64,000 nt of DNA from Pullichristensenella sp002068815 (GCA_040772885.1 JAXGXF010000001.1:186001-250000), one strand, 5' to 3'; shown: positions 19,080-27,382, counted from the stretch's first letter. Numbers and translations: made by a program. The notes: generated by a model from the letters alone, not told the origin.

Positions 19080-20905
19080 GCGAGTATCCCCCAGCGAATC
19101 TCGATCTCGGCGGCGTCCGCGCGAATCCAGTAGAACCCGGGCGCGATCTCGAAGCACTCGCCGTTCTCGACCGAGCGGACCGGGCGCTCGGCCTTCAGCG
19201 CGAGCCACGCGTCGCCATAAAACGGGGAGAGCGAGACGCGCAGGGCGTCCACGGTCTCGAACCGCTCGACCGAGAGCCGGTCGTACCGCTGCACAGCCGC
19301 CGCGCCCTCGGAGGCGGTCGACCAGCGCAGCGGCGGGTAGGCGGCCTCGATGTCCCCGACGAGCGCCGAAAACGCCGCGTACATCTCCCGCCAGCCCTGG
19401 TCCGCGCCGCGCTTCGAGTCCAGCACGTCGTCCGGGTGGATGAAGTGCGAGAACACGCCGTGCAGCAAGAGCTCCTGCGCCGCGACGTAGCGGTTGTACT
19501 GATCCGGGATGAAGCCGGAGGTGATCCTCGGCACCGACACCGTGCCGTCCTTTTCCTCGCAGAACTCCTGCACGAGCGCATTTACCCCCTCCTCCGGCAG
19601 GTACAGCCCGGAGATCGTGCGCATTTCCGGAAGCGCCGCGAGCAGCGCCGCCTTCCCCTCGTCGCTCAGATAGTTCGACGGCGGCACATAGGTCCGGAAC
19701 GCCGCGCCCGTCAGGAACTTCCTGCCGTAGCGGTCGAGCTCGCGGATGCTCTCGGCCATCATCTCCGGCGAGGGCCAATGGACGTAGTTCTCGCCCGCGT
19801 ATTCGAACCCCTCCGGGCAGAGCGGCATGTGGTTGTAGCCGTGCAGCCCCATCTCCCCGCCCGCGTGCAGAAGCTCGGACGCGTAGTAGCGGATCAGCGC
19901 GTCGTCGCCGCCGTCCGACAGAAAGGGCGACGCGACCTGGTCGTTGTACGTCTCGATCAACACGCCCGTGTAGCGAAGCCCCATCTCCCGTGCGAGCCGC
20001 TTCATGTCCGGCCACCAGTGGTTCCGGAAGAACCCCTGCACGTCGTAGCCGAACTGCTCCAAAAGCCCCTGGTTGAGGCCCGCGGGCTGCGGCGCGGGGA
20101 AATCGTCGATGAAGATCATGCCGGCGTTGACGATCGGGTAGACGAGCGCGTCCTCCAGCGCGAACAGCGCGTTCAGCGCCATGCCCCGCGCGTCCTTGTG
20201 CTGTATCAGCGTGTTGTTGTTGACGACGAGCCGACCCGCGCCCAAATCCCTCGACCAGAGGAGCGGCATTTTGCGCCTGTCGCCCGTCTCGGTGTGCACG
20301 ACGCAATCCCTTTCAAGCCGCACGGTCAGCGCGTAGTCGAAGATGCTGCCCTCGCCCCCGTACACCCAATCGCCGCCCCACATCGGAAGCTGGCCCGTCG
20401 CGTGCCGCAGGCTCTCGAACCGCGCGTACTCCCGCCCGTTCTCGATGACGCCGAGCTTGTGGCTGAGCACGTCGAACGCGCCGTTGTTGACCGGCACGAT
20501 CATGAGCGCCATCCGCCCGCCGGCCTCGATCCAGCCGATCACCTCCGGCGCGCGTTCGCTCAAAAACGTCAAATTCTGGCAGCAGACGAGCAGCGTCTCC
20601 GCGGTAGAAAGGCCGTCGACGGCCTCGCGGCCCGGCGGCGCGCTCCGCCACGGGATGCGCATCTCGTCGAGCACGTCCAGCACGGTCTCCGCGCAGGCGG
20701 CGTCCTCGAAGGCGTTCTCGTCGTAGACGACGACCGTCCGCGCGTCCTCGCGCGCCCCCGCGGGCCCCGCCGCCGCGGGGAGGTAGTCGAGCATCTGCGG
20801 CCGGGGCTCGAGCGGCAGCCCCCGGTGCGAGAGCAGCACGATCACGAGTGCGAGAAGCATCACCCCGAGCGGCCAGAACCCCTGGCGCCACTCCCGGCCC
20901 CTCAT
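19076..20905 (-). CDS. DUF2194-like membrane-anchored polysaccharide deacetylase candidate
   Basis: This 609-residue protein has one N-terminal transmembrane segment (about 12-26) and the rest outside. Residues 50-250 resemble a glutamine-amidotransferase-like, beta-galactosidase-trimerisation-type fold. From 262 the chain carries metal-site motifs of carbohydrate esterases: IDDFPAP (Asp267-Asp268) and HGYNH (His355, His359), the D-HxxxH set of NodB-type deacetylases. It occupies the slot that PelA holds in Pel operons, so I infer that it deacetylates the polymer; no separate PelA hydrolase is present. It starts at 20905 with an ATGA overlap with pelE. Confidence 0.82.
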   Translation of the reverse strand: MRGREWRQGFWPLGVMLLALVIVLLSHRGLPLEPRPQMLDYLPAAAGPAGAREDARTVVVYDENAFEDAACAETVLDVLDEMRIPWRSAPPGREAVDGLSTAETLLVCCQNLTFLSERAPEVIGWIEAGGRMALMIVPVNNGAFDVLSHKLGVIENGREYARFESLRHATGQLPMWGGDWVYGGEGSIFDYALTVRLERDCVVHTETGDRRKMPLLWSRDLGAGRLVVNNNTLIQHKDARGMALNALFALEDALVYPIVNAGMIFIDDFPAPQPAGLNQGLLEQFGYDVQGFFRNHWWPDMKRLAREMGLRYTGVLIETYNDQVASPFLSDGGDDALIRYYASELLHAGGEMGLHGYNHMPLCPEGFEYAGENYVHWPSPEMMAESIRELDRYGRKFLTGAAFRTYVPPSNYLSDEGKAALLAALPEMRTISGLYLPEEGVNALVQEFCEEKDGTVSVPRITSGFIPDQYNRYVAAQELLLHGVFSHFIHPDDVLDSKRGADQGWREMYAAFSALVGDIEAAYPPLRWSTASEGAAAVQRYDRLSVERFETVDALRVSLSPFYGDAWLALKAERPVRSVENGECFEIAPGFYWIRADAAEIEIRWGILA

Positions 20906-21768
20906 GAGGATTTCCCCATCCAGTAGTGAATCCTCTCCCGGCCGCCGCGCGACCAGTCGACCCCCGCGCCCCGGACGCCCCGGAGCAGCGCGCCCATCCC
21001 CCGCGCGTCCCTGGTCTCCGCGCACACGCGCATCATCTCGAGCCACGACCGCTCGTCGAGCGGCCACCGGTCGAGCATTTCGCGGGCGGCCCTGCGCGCG
21101 TCGCGCCCCCGCCCGAGCAGCAGGTGGTTGCCGACCGCCATCTGCAATACCTCCGGCGTCCGCAGGCATTTGTCGAGCGCGGACGACATCATCAGCCGCC
21201 TGCGAAACAGCAGCTGCCCCTCGACGAGCCCGCTCCGGCAGTACTCCCCGAGCAGCGCGGCGTAGTCCGCCCAGCTCCGGCCGTCGGACGGATTCCTCTC
21301 GACGGCCCGCCGGCGGCTGTGCAGCTCCGAGAGCATGCCGCGCTGCAGCACCATCAGCGTCGCCGTCGCGTAGTGCGCGGTCTCCGGGTCCTCGTTGAAC
21401 CGCGCGACGAGCAGCACGTCGAGGTATTTCCTAGGGTCGGTGCGGAGCATGTTCATCATCTGCGCGCGCCGCCGCTTCGGGTCGTTGAGGATCAGCGCCT
21501 CCTCGACGGGTACCGCACGCGCCGCCTGCTTCGGAGGCGGCGCGAAGCCGCCCGACGCCCTCGCGCCTTCGCGTCTGGACGGATGTTCGGGCGCACCGGA
21601 GAGGAGCAGCATGAGCCCCGCCGCCGGGCCGAACGCGGGCAAGAGAAGCATCCAAACGGCGAGCGCAGGGCCGAACGCGCGCCTCCTCGCACGGGCCAGC
21701 GCGAGCACGCCCCCCGCCGCCGCGAGCTGCAGCGCCGCGGCTCCCCCGATCCACAGCATGTCAGACAT
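20902..21768 (-). CDS. pelE: PelE-like protein (two TM helices plus TPR-like domain)
   Basis: This 288-residue protein has two N-terminal hydrophobic helices (about 4-24 and 32-56), then a helical, repeat-like cytosolic region (about 85-270) with TPR-like spacing (ERNPSDGRSWADYAALL, LDRWPLDERSWLEMMR). This is the known layout of PelE, which forms an inner-membrane complex with PelD, PelF and PelG. It overlaps pelD by 8 bases. Confidence 0.88.
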   Translation of the reverse strand: MSDMLWIGGAAALQLAAAGGVLALARARRRAFGPALAVWMLLLPAFGPAAGLMLLLSGAPEHPSRREGARASGGFAPPPKQAARAVPVEEALILNDPKRRRAQMMNMLRTDPRKYLDVLLVARFNEDPETAHYATATLMVLQRGMLSELHSRRRAVERNPSDGRSWADYAALLGEYCRSGLVEGQLLFRRRLMMSSALDKCLRTPEVLQMAVGNHLLLGRGRDARRAAREMLDRWPLDERSWLEMMRVCAETRDARGMGALLRGVRGAGVDWSRGGRERIHYWMGKSS

Positions 21769-23878
21769 GGGCCATCTCCCTGGACACGTCCTCGAGCCGA
21801 AGCCCTTCCGCCGCGAGCCGCCTGTCGATCAGCGGCATCTCCTCCGCCGTCGCCTGCGGGAACAGCGCGTAGTACTCGCCGTCGCTCAGCCGCCCGATCA
21901 GATCGACCGAGCGGATCGCGCCTCCTGTGCGCCGGTCGATCTCCTCCGCGGACATCGGCCACGCGCCCCGAAGCCGCGCGAGCAGGAAGTCGCCGCTCTG
22001 CCGCTTGCGCACGGCCTGATAGACGTCGAGCGCCATCCGAAAGGCGCGGTCGGTCAGTATGCGCGTGTCCTCCAAGTACATGTCGCCGGACAGGTTGAAG
22101 TACCTCACGGCGCGCCGAAGCGCGGACTGCACGAGCCCCGAGACGACGTTCAGCAGGTTTTCATAGTAGAGAGTCTGCCGGTCGAACGGCACGTCCCAGA
22201 GCGCGATCATCGCCAGCATCTCCTCCCCGTCGCGTATCGGCGACGCGAACGCGGGGTAGCCGGGCTTCAGATCGGTGTTGGCGAACAGCTCCCCGCGATC
22301 GAGCGCGTTGCGGAGCGCCGGCATGCGCCCGAGGTCGAGCGAGCGCGGCAGCGGCTCGGCCTCGCGCGAGGAGACCGCGAGCCGGGCGAACGGCAGGTCG
22401 CCGCTGCGGGCGTAGATCGCGACCGAGCGGCACTGCATCATCTCCTCGACGATGCCGAGCGCCGACAGAAAGATCTGCTGCGGCAGCATCGCGTCGAGTT
22501 CGCACGTGATCCGGTAGATGCGGCCGTAGCTGTCCCGGTAGCGCAGCACCTGCTCGAGCAGGCGGCTGCGGTCCTCGTTCGCCTCCGTGTACATCGCCTT
22601 CGCGAGCTTGAGCTCCGAATCGCGCCCGTCCTTTTCGCGCTTGAGCGCGTCCAGGCGCTCCCGCTGGCTGTCGCGCACGTAGCCGAACAGCGCGCCGGAG
22701 AGCAGGTAGCCGGCCGGGACGAGCCAGTTGTCGACATTGTACAGGAAGAAGATCAGCTCGCGCTCCGTCTCCGCCCAAAACGCGATGTGCGCGGCGGACG
22801 CGACGAGCCCGGCGAGCGCGCCCATCCCCCCGCCGTGCAGCGTCCCCATGACGGCGATGTACAAAAGCCAGTAATCGACGAAGCGCGCCGTCGCGCTGAC
22901 CTGCGAGAGCGCGTGCAGCCGCCACGCCGCGGCGCCGAGCAAAATCAATTCGAGCCACGGAAGCGCGCGCGCCGCGAGCCGACGAAGCCGCTTTTTCGCC
23001 GGACCGGGCGGCAGAAAGCGCCGCTTGCGCCGCGGAATTTGGAGAAGCTCGTCGAGCTCCCGGGCGAAGTCGTGTCGCGGAACCCAGCCCTGCGCGCGGG
23101 CGAATCCGGTCTCGAGCGTCGCCCGGCGCGAGGCGTCCTGCGTGTAGGCGACCCGGAGGCCGGGGAGGTGCCTCCTGAGAAGCGCGGCGATCTCGCCGTA
23201 CGTGCGCGGGATGCCGCAGGCGAGGTGCGCGACGCCCGACATGCGCTCGTCGATCGCCTGGCCGATGAACAGCGCCAGGTCGTCGAAGTGCAGAAAGTCG
23301 CACGGCGTGCCCGGCGTGCCGTCGAGCAGGAGCTCCGCGCCGGCCCGCGCGCCTGCCGCGGCGGCGGAAAAGAAGCTGTCCGGATCGCCCGGGGCGTACA
23401 GATTCGTCACGCGAATCACGAGCGTGCGCACGCCGTCCTCGGCGCAGCGGTTCACGTTTTCCTCCGCTGCCCGGAGCAGAATGCCTGCGGGCGTGCGCGA
23501 GGCGGGCTCCTCGTCCTCTCGGCCCGCCTGCGCGCTCCCAAACGCGCGCCGGTCGGTCACGAGGATCAACTGGCCGACGCCGCTCTCGCGCGCGGCGCGC
23601 ACGACGGCGGACGGTTCGTCCAGCAGGCTTCCCGGGGGTGAACCGCCCTCGGCCGGGTCGTCGCAGCGCAGCGCAGCGAAGAACACGACCGCGCCGAAGC
23701 GCGCCGCCTCCATCAGACGGCGCAGGTCGGCGTGCGCGCGCACGGCGATTCCCGCCGATTGGAGGGCCTGCGCGTCCGGCACGCGGCCGAGCGCCGATAC
23801 CCGGTGACCGTCCCGGATCAGGCGCGCGCCTATGTATCGGACCGATGGGGGGAGCTGGCCCGTCAGCAACACCTTCAT
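21761..23878 (-). CDS. pelD: SDR/epimerase-PelD fusion, c-di-GMP receptor of the Pel-like system
   Basis: This 705-residue fusion is the first gene of the operon. Residues 1-290 form an extended short-chain dehydrogenase (NAD-dependent epimerase-like), but the first glycine loop is degenerate (VLLTGQLPPSVRYIG). A basic linker follows, then about four transmembrane helices (310-410), a coiled stretch, a GAF domain (about 450-590) and a degenerate GGDEF domain. The c-di-GMP inhibitory-site motif RxxD is intact as RSVD (656-659) and the GGDEF signature is changed to SDGEY (665-669), as expected for a PelD receptor rather than a cyclase. The ATG at 23878 is preceded by GGGGAGGG. The SDR part may have lost catalysis. 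Confidence 0.9.
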   Translation of the reverse strand: MKVLLTGQLPPSVRYIGARLIRDGHRVSALGRVPDAQALQSAGIAVRAHADLRRLMEAARFGAVVFFAALRCDDPAEGGSPPGSLLDEPSAVVRAARESGVGQLILVTDRRAFGSAQAGREDEEPASRTPAGILLRAAEENVNRCAEDGVRTLVIRVTNLYAPGDPDSFFSAAAAGARAGAELLLDGTPGTPCDFLHFDDLALFIGQAIDERMSGVAHLACGIPRTYGEIAALLRRHLPGLRVAYTQDASRRATLETGFARAQGWVPRHDFARELDELLQIPRRKRRFLPPGPAKKRLRRLAARALPWLELILLGAAAWRLHALSQVSATARFVDYWLLYIAVMGTLHGGGMGALAGLVASAAHIAFWAETERELIFFLYNVDNWLVPAGYLLSGALFGYVRDSQRERLDALKREKDGRDSELKLAKAMYTEANEDRSRLLEQVLRYRDSYGRIYRITCELDAMLPQQIFLSALGIVEEMMQCRSVAIYARSGDLPFARLAVSSREAEPLPRSLDLGRMPALRNALDRGELFANTDLKPGYPAFASPIRDGEEMLAMIALWDVPFDRQTLYYENLLNVVSGLVQSALRRAVRYFNLSGDMYLEDTRILTDRAFRMALDVYQAVRKRQSGDFLLARLRGAWPMSAEEIDRRTGGAIRSVDLIGRLSDGEYYALFPQATAEEMPLIDRRLAAEGLRLEDVSREMAHV

Positions 23879-24046
23879 TGCATCCCTCCCCCCGAATCGC
23901 CCGCGACCCGTTTGTACATGCGCGCCGCTTGAGGCGCGGGATTCTGCGTACGTTAGTCGCCACATGCCCCGGTTTGTATTTATCTTATTGCGACACTTTC
24001 GAATCTATTCCTCGCAGAAAGATTTTTTTCGCGGTCCGGAGCGCGA

Positions 24047-24079
24047 AAAGCAGCCTGTCCCCGCGGGGAAGGCTGCTTT
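24047..24079 (-). terminator. Terminator of the small basic protein gene
   Basis: AAAGCAGCC pairs with GGCTGCTTT, with an inner TCCCC/GGGGA stem. On the minus strand the hairpin is followed by TTTTCGCG. It separates this gene from the pel operon promoter region. Confidence 0.65.
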
Positions 24080-24096
24080 CGGCTTGGGAAAAAGGT

Positions 24097-24240
24097 TCAA
24101 CGCTTGGTGTTCGGCCCCAGCGCCTCCTTCTTCGCGTTGTGGTTCTGGTTTCGGTTGTCGCCCGGGAAGGAGTCGATCGCGTTTTTCAGCTCCTCCTGCT
24201 TGTTCGGCGCCGGGCGGTTTTTGTGCCCCTTTTTGGCCAT
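24097..24240 (-). CDS. Small basic hydrophilic protein
   Basis: This 47-codon gene is supported by a GAGGTGAT ribosome site 7-8 bases before the ATG and by a terminator 18 bases after the stop. The product is rich in Lys, Asn and Gln (begins MAKKGHKNRPAPNK, ends KKEALGPNTKR) with no hydrophobic segment. In composition it resembles the minor small acid-soluble spore proteins, but I cannot assign it to a named family. Confidence 0.7.
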   Translation of the reverse strand: MAKKGHKNRPAPNKQEELKNAIDSFPGDNRNQNHNAKKEALGPNTKR

Positions 24241-24277
24241 GTCCCATCACCTCGGGAATAGTCTGCCATGAAAATTG

Positions 24278-24291
24278 GAGGAATATTCCTC
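24278..24291. promoter_or_regulatory. Perfect 14-bp palindrome between divergent genes
   Basis: GAGGAATATTCCTC is an uninterrupted dyad in the 131-base gap between the small basic protein gene (minus) and the lactonase-like gene (plus). It is a candidate operator shared by both. Confidence 0.45.
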
Positions 24292-24371
24292 GCCGATTTG
24301 CCTTCCGGTGCATATCATATTGGCAGGGGACCGCATAAATGACGCAAAATAATCGATGTGAGGTCTTGAAT

Positions 24372-25427
24372 ATGAAATGTGAATGTGAAAACTGGCGGAG
24401 CAGCGTCTTCGCCATGTCGAATAGAGCGACAAACAGCGTGAGCGCCTTCGCCGGCGACGCGTGCGGCGCGCTCCGCTTTGTCGAGGAGCGCGTGACCGCT
24501 GGCAGCGGAACGGCCGAGGCGATCGTCGATCCGCTGGGCTCGCAGGGCGCGCTTGCGCTGGACGGAACCGGCCGCTTCCTGTTCGCGGTCAACGCGGGCA
24601 ACAACACCGTCAGCAGCTTCCGCGTGAAGCGCGGCGACATGACGCTGGCAAGTGTGCTGCCCTCGGGCGGCGTGCGGCCCGTCAGCGTCGCGATTTCCGG
24701 AAACCTGCTCTACGCGGTCAACGCCGGCGACGCGAACAACGCGGCCAATGTGAGCGGCTTCTCCGTGGACGAGAGCGGCGTGCTCTCGCCGATTCCCGGC
24801 TCGACGATGCCATTGAGCATGTCCAACCCGCAGCCGGCCTGCGCGGTATTCAGCCCGGACGGGCGGCGCCTCGCGGTCAGCGAGCGGAACACGAATTTCC
24901 TGATTGTCTTCACGGTGGAGCCGGGCGGGCTTTTGAGCAACGCGGTCGTCACGGTCTCGAACGGAGCCGTGCCGTTTGGAATGGCCTTCACGCGCTGCGG
25001 GATATTGCTGGTCACGGAGGCCGGGCCGAACGCGCTGTCGAGCTACCGGGTCCTGGACGGCAACGCGCTCGAAGTCATCAGCGGGTCCGTCCCCAACAAC
25101 CAGGGCGCGACCTGCTGGGTGTCGGCCACGCCGGACGGCTACTATGCCTACACGTCGAACGCCGCCACCGGAACCATCTCGCTGTACCGCGTCGCGAACG
25201 ACGGCGGCCTGACGCTGATCGAGAGCGTGCCGAGCACGCCTCTGTTGAACGGCGCCCCGATCGACAGCGCGATCGACGCCTGCGGCGAGCACCTCTATGT
25301 GCTCAACGGCGCGCAGGGCTCCATCAGCGCGTTCCGGATCGGCTGCGAGGGCCATCCCCGGCTGATCCAGATCTACGAGGACACCTCGCTGCCGGAGATC
25401 GGCGCGCAGGGGCTGGCCGCGCGCTAG
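24372..25427 (+). CDS. Beta-propeller lactonase-family protein
   Basis: This 351-residue seven-bladed beta-propeller protein resembles the 6-phosphogluconolactonase/YncE-like family (repeated segments SNRATNSVSAF, VNAGNNTVSSF, TSNAATGTISLY, LNGAQGSISAF). No signal peptide is visible, so it is probably cytoplasmic or spore-associated. The catalytic residues of true lactonases could not be confirmed. The ATG at 24372 has GAGGT 7 bases upstream; an earlier in-frame ATG at 24339 has a weaker site. It may be a scaffold rather than an enzyme. Confidence 0.82.
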   Translation: MKCECENWRSSVFAMSNRATNSVSAFAGDACGALRFVEERVTAGSGTAEAIVDPLGSQGALALDGTGRFLFAVNAGNNTVSSFRVKRGDMTLASVLPSGGVRPVSVAISGNLLYAVNAGDANNAANVSGFSVDESGVLSPIPGSTMPLSMSNPQPACAVFSPDGRRLAVSERNTNFLIVFTVEPGGLLSNAVVTVSNGAVPFGMAFTRCGILLVTEAGPNALSSYRVLDGNALEVISGSVPNNQGATCWVSATPDGYYAYTSNAATGTISLYRVANDGGLTLIESVPSTPLLNGAPIDSAIDACGEHLYVLNGAQGSISAFRIGCEGHPRLIQIYEDTSLPEIGAQGLAAR

Positions 25428-25451
25428 CGCGTGCAGCAAGCAAAGACGGGT

Positions 25452-25485
25452 AAAAAATGCAACCCGGCGGCCGTCGGGTTGCATT
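25452..25485 (-). terminator. Terminator of tRNA-Trp
   Basis: An 11-bp stem, AATGCAACCCG with CGGGTTGCATT, is followed on the minus strand by T6. It starts 10 bases after the tRNA 3' end. Confidence 0.9.
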
Positions 25486-25494
25486 CGATCAAAT

Positions 25495-25568
25495 TGGCAG
25501 GGGCAGAAGGACTCGAACCCTCAACAAAGGTTTTGGAGACCCACGTGTTACCATTACACCATGCCCCT
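25495..25568 (-). tRNA. tRNA-Trp (anticodon CCA)
   Basis: Read on the minus strand, the acceptor AGGGGCA pairs with TGCCCCT, followed by G73 and an encoded CCA. The D stem GTGT/ACAC has the loop AATGGTA, the anticodon loop is CTCCAAA (CCA at 34-36) and the T arm is GAGGG-TTCGAGT-CCTTC. The anticodon stem has a T-T mismatch at 27-43 and a G-T pair at 28-42, so it is weaker than usual. It is a single-gene unit with its own promoter and terminator. Confidence 0.96.
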
Positions 25569-25609
25569 ACGCGATTCGCCGGGCGCGGACACGCTCGCGA
25601 ACAAGGTGT

Positions 25610-25638
25610 ATTATACACGATGGGGCGCTCGGTGTCAA
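25610..25638 (-). promoter_or_regulatory. sigma-A promoter of tRNA-Trp
   Basis: A perfect TTGACA (25633-25638), 17 bases and a perfect TATAAT (25610-25615) on the minus strand. The TGA inside TTGACA is the stop codon of spoIVFB (25635-25637). Confidence 0.9.
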
Positions 25639-26561
25639 GCGGGGGAACGCGCGGTTTCCGGCAATAAGCGGCCGTTTTTCAGAATATTTGCAATTTTAAG
25701 CGGGCTGTCGCCGGGGCGCTCCAGAAGCAGCGCGCGCTCGACCGAGCGCGAATCGACGATCGCGATTAAGCCGTCCGCGCCGTAGACGGCGATCAACGCC
25801 TCCTCGCGCGGGCTCAGCGCGCGCAAGACCGCCAGCGCCTCCGCGTCCTCGTCGACGGCCAGCACGCGGAGCTTCTCCGGCCGCAGGAAACTCCTGCGCT
25901 CGGCGCACAGCCGCTCGGCGAGCGCCTCCGCGGTCCCGCGGCTCGCGTCGCGGCGCTCGCGGCTGCCCGCTGCGACGAGAAACACCGAGGCCAGCGGCAG
26001 CGCGAGGTTCAGCGTGCCCGTGCGCGCGAAGCCCGCTGCGGCCGCGGCGAGCAGGCCCGCCGCGAGCGCGTAGCCGAGGAACACGAGCGCCGAGAGCGTC
26101 CGCCTTCGCCCGAACACCGGGTGCAGAAGCGCGTACGCCGCCCTCCCCCCGTCGAGCGGCAGCGCGGGCAGCAGGTTGAACGCAGCCAGCATCGCGTTCG
26201 CCCGGATCAGCTCGACCACGAATCTCGGCGGCAGCACGCTCCACCACGCGAGCGCCGCGGTCAGCAAAAGCCCGACTGCGTTGCTTGTCGGGCCGGCCAG
26301 GGACACGCCCAGGAGCTGCCATCGGCTGAGTCTGTACGGGTTCTCGATCTTCAGCGCGCCGCCGAACGGCATGATGTCCAGCGCCTCGACGCGCACGCGC
26401 AGGAGCTTCGCCGCGAGCATGTGCGCGCTCTCGTGGACGGTCAGCGCGAGCAGTATCGCCGAAAGCCCCTCCCGCGCGCCCATTGCGAACGCGAGCGCCG
26501 CCATCAGAAGTGCCAGCGCGTGCAGCCGAAAGGTCACCTCCCCGATCTTAAACCGGATCAT
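25635..26561 (-). CDS. spoIVFB: SpoIVFB-like M50 intramembrane metalloprotease
   Basis: This 308-residue site-2 protease has a zinc motif HESAH in TVHESAHMLAAK (about residue 45), a second metal ligand in LPALPLDGGRAA (about 130) and about six hydrophobic segments. After residue 215 there is a C-terminal CBS-like regulatory segment. In Bacillus, SpoIVFB activates pro-sigma-K in the mother cell. The ATGA overlap with the spoIVFA stop supports the start at 26561 and this assignment. Confidence 0.9.
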   Translation of the reverse strand: MIRFKIGEVTFRLHALALLMAALAFAMGAREGLSAILLALTVHESAHMLAAKLLRVRVEALDIMPFGGALKIENPYRLSRWQLLGVSLAGPTSNAVGLLLTAALAWWSVLPPRFVVELIRANAMLAAFNLLPALPLDGGRAAYALLHPVFGRRRTLSALVFLGYALAAGLLAAAAAGFARTGTLNLALPLASVFLVAAGSRERRDASRGTAEALAERLCAERRSFLRPEKLRVLAVDEDAEALAVLRALSPREEALIAVYGADGLIAIVDSRSVERALLLERPGDSPLKIANILKNGRLLPETARSPA

Positions 26562-27277
26562 ATCCCGAGCATCTCCGCGGGATCGACGACCCTGCCTGCG
26601 TCGCGGACCTCGAAGTAGAGCCGCCCGGCCTCGCTGTGCGCGATCACCTCGCCGCGCTCGACGGTCTGCCCGACGCCGACCGTCGGCTGCAAAAGGTACG
26701 CCGAGACCGTCTCCAACCCCCCGCCGTGGTCGATCAATACGCCCCAGCCGCCGCCGGAGAGCTGCGTGACCGCCGCGACGGTCCCCGCCTCCGCGGCGAC
26801 GACGTCCGCGCCCGGCTCGCACTCGTATTCAAGCCACGGCCGCTCGGCGGAGTACATCTGGATGATCGCGCCGTCGACCGGCGTCTCGAGCTTCTCCTGC
26901 GCGGATATGTCAAAGAACACGAGAACCGATTCCGGCATCAGGTCGCGGACGAACGAGAGCCTCCCGAGCGACTCGTCGAGATCGATGCGCATCGTCAGCG
27001 CGCTCTCGACCCCGGCGACCGCCGCGCGAGACCACGGCGCGTCGATGTTCTTCGCCGCGAGCAGCGCGAGCAACAGCGCGCAGGCGATCGCGCTGTTGCG
27101 CAGCAGCCGCTCGCCGAACGTCAGCCTCGAGGGGCGCGTCAGCCGCCTCTCCCGCTGCCGTGGGTGCCGGATCGACTTCCAGCGAATCTTCGTGGGAATC
27201 TCCTGCTTTGCGACCTCCGCGGCGCCTTCCGGCTGCGCCTTGGTGTGGATGATGAGCTTTGCGTTTCCCGCCTGCAT
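26558..27277 (-). CDS. spoIVFA: SpoIVFA-like M23-domain membrane protein
   Basis: This 239-residue protein has a basic N-terminus, one transmembrane segment (about 62-78) and a C-terminal M23/LytM-like beta domain (VDGAIIQMYS, GWGVLIDHGGGLETVSAYL, GRLYFEVRD). The zinc ligands of active M23 peptidases are incomplete: the expected HxH is LYFE. This fits SpoIVFA, a non-catalytic partner of SpoIVFB. The ATG at 27277 has GGGAGGGG upstream. Confidence 0.85.
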   Translation of the reverse strand: MQAGNAKLIIHTKAQPEGAAEVAKQEIPTKIRWKSIRHPRQRERRLTRPSRLTFGERLLRNSAIACALLLALLAAKNIDAPWSRAAVAGVESALTMRIDLDESLGRLSFVRDLMPESVLVFFDISAQEKLETPVDGAIIQMYSAERPWLEYECEPGADVVAAEAGTVAAVTQLSGGGWGVLIDHGGGLETVSAYLLQPTVGVGQTVERGEVIAHSEAGRLYFEVRDAGRVVDPAEMLGI

Positions 27278-27337
27278 GCGCGTCCCCTCCCGTCATGGGA
27301 CTTTATGCGGGGTCGCCTCGCAAACAGAACCGTCCCC

Positions 27338-27364
27338 AAAAAGCCGGAAACCCGCCGAAGCGGG
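27338..27364 (-). terminator. Terminator of the M29 aminopeptidase gene
   Basis: CCCGC-TTCG-GCGGG on the minus strand is followed by TTTCCGGCTTTTT. Confidence 0.75.
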
Positions 27365-27382
27365 CCCCGTCGTCCGGCGCGT

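Noticed and set aside
23879..24046. Promoter or c-di-GMP riboswitch before the pel operon
   Set aside because: No convincing -35/-10 pair and no c-di-GMP aptamer signature was seen; the operon promoter stays unidentified in this 168-base stretch.
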